NCBI GenBank assembly: GCA_009784355.1
Contig: WRBU01000020.1
Span: 1 to 11,459, forward strand
Direction: 5' to 3'
DNA from: Defluviitaleaceae bacterium
Lineage (GTDB): Bacteria > Bacillota > Clostridia > Lachnospirales > WRAX01
DNA length: 11,459 bases
Position 1 is the first letter of the stretch; each line of letters opens with the position of its first letter. Below are positions 6,455 through 11,459 of the stretch, one piece after another. The notes under the pieces are model-generated. The model saw nothing but the letters and a program-made list of their open reading frames with translations. It was not told the origin of the DNA and searched no databases. The position numbers were made by a program, and so were the translations under genes.

Positions 6455-9022
6455 ATGTCAAATCCAAACATTGTTGTTGACAATCCTTTCTTCTACCTTG
6501 ACGTAGACAAGTGTATTGCTTGTGGTCTTTGTGTGAAAGTCACAACAGAAAAACAAGTGTGTAATGCATTATTGTTTGACGGTGACAAGAAGGAAAAGAA
6601 GTTCATCTACGACCGCGACAAGTGTGTAACATGCGGTAACTGCGTATCTGTGTGCCCAACCGACGCTTTGGCGTCCAAGTCAGATGTACCCTTTACCAAA
6701 GAAGAGGTTACCACGACTCAAAGCACATGCCCATTCTGTGGCGTTGGCTGCCAGTTGGAGTATCAAGTAAAGGACAACAAAATTGTCAATGTAAACCCAG
6801 TTAAAAAAGCAACCAACAGCGGTATGCTTTGTGTAAAGGGTAAGTATGCTTATCACTATCCATCTCACTCAAACAGACTGCAAACTCCTCTTATCAGAAC
6901 TAACGCTAAAACCGAAGCTCCACAATGGCGTGAAGCTAGCTGGGATGAGGCATATGACCTTGTAGCTAAAAAGTTCCAAGAAGCTATTGACAAGTATACC
7001 GTAGCAGAATCTGCCCTTGGTTACTACAAAGGTCAAACCGAAAACATCGGTGTCCTTTCTTCTGCAAAAATCTCTAACGAAGACAACTATCTTGCGCAAA
7101 AATTTGCCCGTGTTATTTTCAAAAATAACAATGTGGATATTTGCGCCCGTCTCTGACATGCCACATCTGTATTTGGACTCGTGTTGTCCTATGGATCTGG
7201 TGCAATGTCAAACTCTATGTTAGAATTAGTTGATGCTGATGTTATTTTTGTAATGGGTTCTAACCCATCTGTTGCTCAGCCAATTGCTTCTAACTACATT
7301 AAGCAAGCTAAACTCAAAGGTGCGAAACTTATTGTTTCTGACCCAAGAGCTATTGATTTGGCTGAAATGGCTGACATCCACCTTGCTAACTACGCTGGTA
7401 CCAATGGTGCTATCATTCAAGGTATGATGAGTCACATCATCAACAACAAGTTATACAACGAAGCGTTTATTCAAGAGCGTTGCGACATCGAAGGAACCGA
7501 ATTCCTTTCTGTTGGTTGGAACACTCTTAAAGAGCAAGCTGCTGACCCAGCAAACTCTGTTGAAAACTTCGCAAAAATCGCTGGCGTATGTCCGGAAGAT
7601 TTGAAAAAAGTTGCTGAATATTATGCAAAAGGTCCAAATTCCTCCATCGTTTGGGGTATGGGAACTGCTCAACACGCTAATGCAGTTGAAGTTGTACAAC
7701 ACATCGCTAACCTTGTTGCTATCACCGGCATGATTGGTAGAGCGTCCACTGGTGCTAACCCACTTCGTGGTCAAAACAACGTACAAGGTTCATGCGACAC
7801 TGCGTGTCTTGCATTGTTCTACCCAGGTTATAAGTTCGTAGCTGACTATCCATTGAAGCAAGGCGAAGGCTACGACCCAGATAAAGACCCAGACGCTGAC
7901 CATTTTGAAAAGATTTGGGGCGTACGTCCACCATATGGTCAAGGTCTTGCTCTTACCCACATGTGCATGAGTCAAGAAGAGCTTAATGCTCAAACTTGTG
8001 TGCTAACTGGTAATGCTGCTACTTACCTAACCACACCACTTGCAAACAAAGCTCTTAAAGTTATGTACTGCATAGGCTCTAACCCAGCTCATGCTTCTGC
8101 TGACACTTTGTCTGTTAAAAAACATCTTGTCGGTCTTGAGTTCTTGGTAGTACAAGACATCTTTATGACTGAAACTGCAGAGCTTGCCGACGTTGTTCTT
8201 CCAGCTTATGCAAAAGCTGAAAAGTGGGGCACATACACCAATACTGAGCGTAAAGTACACATGGCACGTCCAGCCTTGAAAGCTCCAGGTCAAGCTAAAT
8301 CTGACATGGAAATTATGATTGAGTTGATGAAGCGTCTTGGTTACGACCAAAAAGTACAAGACCACACAAACCAACATACTACTGCACAGGACATTTTGGC
8401 AGAAATTGCTACTTCTATGCCTCAGTATGCTGGTCTTACTCATGACAACCTTACTGAGCAAGGTGGCATCCACTGGCCGACTGGTGGTGCGGATGGTCTT
8501 GCTAAAAACCCAACAGGAACCAAGTTCTTGCACGGTGCTGGCTTCCCAAGAGGAAAAGGTGTTCTACGCGGCTTTGGCTTTACGCCAGCTGACGAGCAAG
8601 TGTGTGATGAGTACCCAGTTATCTTGACAACTGGTAGAACTTTATACCACTGGCACGCTATGCAAATGACTGACAAGACTACAAAAATCCTTACTCATCA
8701 ACACGAAGGCTTCTTGGAAGTCAACTCCAAGGATGCTGCTAAATGGGGTCTTGTAGATGGTGACTACGCAAAGATTACAGGCAGAAGAGATGTTGCTGTT
8801 GCAAAAGTTCTTATAACAGACGACATTAAAGAAAATGTAGTGTTTGCACCGTTCCACTTCCATGATGTTTACATCAACAACCTAACCAACCCGAAACTCG
8901 ACCCAATTGGTGCTGAGCCAGAGTTGAAAGTTGCTACTGTACGCATCGAAAAGGCTACTGCCGCTGACAGAAACCGCCTTGGTAAATATGTTGACGGTAA
9001 ACTTGCTGCTCCAAAAAAGTAA
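6455..9022 (+). CDS. fdhF: Selenocysteine-containing formate dehydrogenase alpha subunit
   Basis: 855 residues, with a strong ribosome binding site (GGAGGAATAAATTA) before the ATG. The enzyme interconverts formate and CO2 at a bis-MGD molybdenum or tungsten centre. An N-terminal ferredoxin-like part has CIACGLC (20-26) plus Cys36, and CVTCGNCVSVCP (57-68), for about two [4Fe-4S] clusters. The Fe4S4 domain follows: Cys92, 95, 99 and 126. Codon 234 is TGA in ARL-TGA-HATS, matching the RVUHGPS active site of E. coli FdhF, with the catalytic His at 235 and the conserved Arg at about 438 (GANPLRGQNNVQG). The reading frame continues unbroken to the C-terminal cofactor domain, so the TGA is selenocysteine and not a break. 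No NAD, hydrogenase or electron-transfer subunit is seen beside it, so its redox partner is unknown. The codon use looks like that of a highly expressed gene. Confidence 0.95.
7154..7156 (+). other. Selenocysteine UGA codon (Sec234 of formate dehydrogenase)
   Basis: The TGA is in frame, followed by CAT (His), at the exact place of the active-site Sec/Cys of formate dehydrogenases. Homology continues without gap on both sides (upstream NVDICARL, downstream HATSVFGLV...GSGAMSNS). Bacterial decoding needs a SECIS hairpin directly downstream; a GGAC-GUCC stem (7175-7189) sits there, but I could not build a canonical SECIS with confidence. Confidence 0.93.
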
Positions 9023-9044
9023 TAAATTAATGTTAGATAAATAT

Positions 9045-9098
9045 CCATTAACGAGACGGAAGCCCGCCCCTACTGGGGCGGCTTCATCTCTTTAACGG
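9045..9098 (+). terminator. Long hairpin after the formate dehydrogenase gene, terminator-like or RNA-stabilising
   Basis: GAAGCC-C-GCCCC pairs with GGGGCGGCTTC around a TACT loop (core 9059-9085), with one bulged C. The stem is extended outward by GAGA/TCTC and by CCATTAA with TTTAACGG. It starts 22 bases after the stop codon. The T tract after it is poor, so read-through into mobA is plausible. It could limit mobA/fdhD expression relative to the abundant formate dehydrogenase, or protect the upstream mRNA. Confidence 0.7.
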
Positions 9099-9154
9099 CA
9101 TTGTTAAATCATTATTTGTTAAGTTCTTGACAAATTTCGAGTAGAGGTCAAAAC

Positions 9155-9775
9155 ATGAAAAATTTTGGCGACGCTTTTATATTGTGTGGAGGAAAAAGTC
9201 GCAGAATGGGCTTTGACAAGTCCTTATTAAAAATCAAAGGTGAATACGTTATCAATATTATGGCAAAGAAACTTGCTGAAATTTTTGATAATGTTGTTCT
9301 TTGCGCTAATGCCAGTGATAAATTCAATAATTTTAACATAAAAATTATTGAGGACATATATTCAGATGGCATTGGACCTGTTGCTGCTATACATGCAGCT
9401 CTTAATGCAGCAACGACGCAATACATATTTATTATAGCTGTTGATATGCCGTTAATAAATTTAGACCACATTCGGTATATGATGTCGAAAATTGACAATA
9501 CTAAAAATCCCTTTGATGCTATGATTCCTTTGTGCGGCAAACACAAAGAAGCCCTATATGGTTTTTATAATGTGGATGCCCTTCCAAAGTTTGTTGGTGA
9601 AATTGAAGCTGGCAATTATGCCATGCACAAAATTTTAGCAAAACTAGACACAATATATTTAGATGAAAATGAAAGCCGAGCTTTTGATGCCGACTTGTCC
9701 ATGTTTGCTAATTTAAATTATGCGACAGACCTTTCTATTCTAGAAAATTTTGGAGGTAACGCCAATGATAAATAA
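9155..9775 (+). CDS. mobA: Molybdenum cofactor guanylyltransferase
   Basis: 206 residues, about the usual MobA length. It transfers GMP from GTP to molybdopterin (Mo-MPT), giving the guanine dinucleotide cofactor that formate dehydrogenases use. The nucleotide-binding signature LCGGKSRRMGFDKS spans residues 10-23 (family form LAGGxSxRMGxDK). GIGPVAAIHAAL (72-83) and the metal-binding Asp97 in AVDMPLI fit the family. The ATG follows GAGG (9144-9147) by 7 bases. The gene sits between formate dehydrogenase and fdhD and overlaps fdhD by 11 bases, so the cluster supplies its own cofactor maturation. No promoter of its own is convincing: a TTGACA at 9127 has no -10 at the right distance. Confidence 0.9.
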   Translation: MKNFGDAFILCGGKSRRMGFDKSLLKIKGEYVINIMAKKLAEIFDNVVLCANASDKFNNFNIKIIEDIYSDGIGPVAAIHAALNAATTQYIFIIAVDMPLINLDHIRYMMSKIDNTKNPFDAMIPLCGKHKEALYGFYNVDALPKFVGEIEAGNYAMHKILAKLDTIYLDENESRAFDADLSMFANLNYATDLSILENFGGNANDK

Positions 9776-10529
9776 AATTAATATCGTAAGATATGATTCC
9801 GAAGGGCATCGTGAACAAGAAGATATTATCGTGCGAGAACTTCGTGCTAACCTCATTATCAATGGTGAGCTTTATTTATCTATGATGTGCCTGCCAGAAC
9901 ATTTTGAAGAACTTGCAGTAGGTTTTATGTTTTCTGAAGGACTTATAAAATCCTATGAAGACATTAAAAATATCAACGCCACATGTACGGGGAATATTTT
10001 TGTGTTTACTAATGAACCTATACGGGTATCAAAAACCGAAGGTCGTGTTGTTACATCTGGATGCGCCAACGGAACAGTAAACCTTTCGTTTCTTAACGAA
10101 AAGAATTTGCAGCAACTTGAGAGCGACATAACCTTTTCTTATGATACCATTGTAGAAATGATGCAGAAGTTTAGTAAGCAGTCACCTATTTTTATAGAAA
10201 CAGGGGCTGTTCATTCTGCAGCTTTGCTATTTAAAGATGGTACCGAAATCTTTTTTGAAGACATAGGAAGACACAATGCTGTTGACAAGTTGGTGGGAAC
10301 TGCATTAATGAAAAAATTACCCATATCAGAAGGCGTTTTATTAATAAGCGGACGTATCTCATCAGAAATTGCATTAAAAACTTCGCGGCTTGGTATACCC
10401 GTTTTGGTGTCACAGTCCGCTCCGACAAGTATGTCTGTAGCAATTGCTGAAAAAGTCAATCTCACTCTTGTGGGGTTTGCAAGAGGTCGCCGCTTTAATG
10501 TTTACACAGGTGCTTTTAGAATTAATTGA
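9765..10529 (+). CDS. fdhD: Formate dehydrogenase accessory sulfurtransferase FdhD
   Basis: 254 residues. FdhD passes sulfur from a cysteine desulfurase to the bis-MGD cofactor, which formate dehydrogenase needs for activity. The start ATG at 9765 follows GGAGG (9751-9755) inside mobA; a TTG 15 bases earlier is less likely because it overlaps the ribosome binding site. Conserved stretches are ETGAVHSAAL, EDIGRHNAVDKLVG, ISGRISSE, GIPVLVSQSAPTS and LVGFARGRRFNVYT. The sulfur-carrying loop reads TSGCANG: Cys100 is present, but the second Cys of the E. coli CxxC motif is Gly103. Such single-Cys loops occur in some FdhD proteins, as far as I recall, so the gene is probably functional. Overlap with mobA suggests coupled translation. 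Confidence 0.93.
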   Translation: MINKINIVRYDSEGHREQEDIIVRELRANLIINGELYLSMMCLPEHFEELAVGFMFSEGLIKSYEDIKNINATCTGNIFVFTNEPIRVSKTEGRVVTSGCANGTVNLSFLNEKNLQQLESDITFSYDTIVEMMQKFSKQSPIFIETGAVHSAALLFKDGTEIFFEDIGRHNAVDKLVGTALMKKLPISEGVLLISGRISSEIALKTSRLGIPVLVSQSAPTSMSVAIAEKVNLTLVGFARGRRFNVYTGAFRIN

Positions 10530-10569
10530 TACCAAAAAAATCACATTTATCTCACTTTAAGGAGGAGAA

Positions 10570-11459
10570 ATGATGTCAGAAAGTGCAACTAAAAAAATGG
10601 ATTTAACCCCTTATAAGGTGTGGGGCATCTTACTGGTGCTAACCTTAATTTATGGTGTTGTCCTCACTTTTGTTAATTTAGGTGATGCTAGTTTTGTTGA
10701 TGCGATATGGACTAATGGCTTATGGCGTATTATTACAAATCCAGCATTATTAACTCATGACTATGTTGCAATGGTTGGCGTTGGTCCTGCCTTTGTAAAC
10801 GTCGCTTTATCTGGTCTTTTGATGATTGGTGCATTTAAATTTGCAAAACTGCCAGGCTCTGGTCCACAAATGGGCGTGCTTGGTCTTGTAATGGGTTTCG
10901 CCTTCTTGGGTAAAAATCCTGCAAATATGCTGCCGATTCTTCTTGGAGCATTGATGTATAGTGCGTTTACTAAAAAAGCAGGCGAAAGTCTTCGTGATAC
11001 TTATAAAGGTCACGTTACCTTCGCTGGTTTTTCTACATGTTTGGCACCTATTGTTAGCCAAGCAGCTTTCCTTAGCGTAGGCGGTACAGAAATAAACACT
11101 ACTCTCGGCGTTTTGTTGGGTGTATTTATGGGTCTTGTAATTGGTTTTGTTATCAATGCAATGGCTGTGTTTATCCGCAAGAGCCATGAAGGACTTAACC
11201 TTTACAACATTGGATGGGGTGCTGGTTTGATTGCTATTGCCCTTTCTGCTGTTTATCGCATGATTGGCGTGGATGCTTTCGGTCCTGGCGTAACTCGTGG
11301 TTATGTTCTTGGCGGTCAAGCGTATGATGCTTATGGAAACCTATATGCCTTAAGTGGTGTAGGGTATTACGACATGTATTTGTATGCTTATCTTGCTGGT
11401 GTTACTGTTTTCTTCTTGGCGATGGGCTTTTTAGCTGGCGGCAAGATTAACAAAGAAAC
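10570..11459 (+). CDS. Multi-pass membrane protein, DUF1576-like (partial, C-terminus outside window)
   Basis: 296 codons are visible, and the frame is open to the window edge. GGAGG (10561-10565) precedes two tandem ATGs (10570 and 10573); the second has the better spacing, so the exact start is uncertain. The protein has a short charged N-terminus and about seven or eight hydrophobic helices with glycine-rich connections (ALSGLLMIGAFKFAKLPGSG, GLVMGFAFLGKNPANM, LYNIGWGAGLIAIAL). This recalls the DUF1576 family of Firmicute membrane proteins, by memory and not by alignment. No known transport motif is seen. It lies 40 bases after fdhD, so it is probably in the same operon. A role in formate, molybdate or related ion movement is possible but unsupported by motifs. 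Confidence 0.6.
   Translation, partial: MMSESATKKMDLTPYKVWGILLVLTLIYGVVLTFVNLGDASFVDAIWTNGLWRIITNPALLTHDYVAMVGVGPAFVNVALSGLLMIGAFKFAKLPGSGPQMGVLGLVMGFAFLGKNPANMLPILLGALMYSAFTKKAGESLRDTYKGHVTFAGFSTCLAPIVSQAAFLSVGGTEINTTLGVLLGVFMGLVIGFVINAMAVFIRKSHEGLNLYNIGWGAGLIAIALSAVYRMIGVDAFGPGVTRGYVLGGQAYDAYGNLYALSGVGYYDMYLYAYLAGVTVFFLAMGFLAGGKINKE

Noticed and set aside
7154..7180. Nonsense mutation or frameshift splitting the formate dehydrogenase into two genes
   Set aside because: The reading frame is the same on both sides of the TGA, and the TGA sits exactly at the active-site selenocysteine with His following; homology is continuous.
7226..8863. Several minus-strand frames opposite formate dehydrogenase
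   Set aside because: They are shadows of a strongly conserved coding sequence, with no starts supported by ribosome binding sites.
9127..9154. Separate promoter for mobA at TTGACA 9127-9132
   Set aside because: No -10 element lies at 16-18 bases; that position falls at the mobA start codon.
10807..11319. A 170-codon minus-strand open frame
   Set aside because: It is the complement of the multi-pass membrane protein; its composition (Thr, Asn, His, Lys rich) is typical of an antisense shadow, and it lacks domain features.
1..11459. CRISPR arrays, tRNA or rRNA genes, insertion sequences, attachment sites
   Set aside because: No regularly spaced direct repeats, no cloverleaf or rRNA-like sequence and no transposase or integrase coding sequence were seen.

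Overview
The window looks like the chromosome of a low-GC, anaerobic Gram-positive bacterium of the Clostridia type. The signs are AGGAGG-type ribosome binding sites, two lipobox lipoproteins, ECF-type transporter parts, TTGACA/TATAAT-like promoters in AT-rich intergenic DNA, and a selenocysteine-containing formate dehydrogenase. It holds two divergent transcription units that share a 748-base control region (5707-6454).

Left unit (minus strand, 5706 down to base 1 and beyond). A strong promoter (5936-5964) drives a structured leader (5813-5926) and an intrinsic terminator (5728-5764), arranged as a riboswitch with mutually exclusive P1/antiterminator pairing. Six tightly packed genes follow, several with ATGA or TAATG overlaps: an ECF S-component-like membrane protein with an N-terminal zinc ribbon; a secreted alkaline-phosphatase-superfamily lipoprotein; a membrane-anchored protein and a lipoprotein that each carry one domain resembling the sulfite-oxidase molybdopterin-binding fold; an ECF-type ABC ATPase; and a large secreted protein (no stop in the window) with copper-amine-oxidase-N-like modules and four more of the same domains. 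None of these domains has the molybdenum-ligating cysteine where it would be expected.

Right unit (plus strand, 6455 to the right edge). A promoter and a 215-base structured leader precede a formate dehydrogenase alpha subunit, whose in-frame TGA at 7154-7156 is read as selenocysteine. A strong hairpin follows, then mobA (adds GMP to molybdopterin), fdhD (sulfur transfer to the formate dehydrogenase cofactor) and a multi-pass membrane protein resembling the DUF1576 family, which runs off the right edge.

How it fits together: the right unit makes and matures a bis-MGD formate dehydrogenase. The left unit looks like an uptake system for a small molecule. Its pterin-fold-like binding domains, a surface phosphodiesterase-type enzyme, ECF components, a putative Moco-like riboswitch and the divergent molybdenum-cofactor genes together suggest salvage of a molybdopterin-type cofactor or precursor from outside the cell. 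The gene calls rest on the sequence; the substrate is inference.
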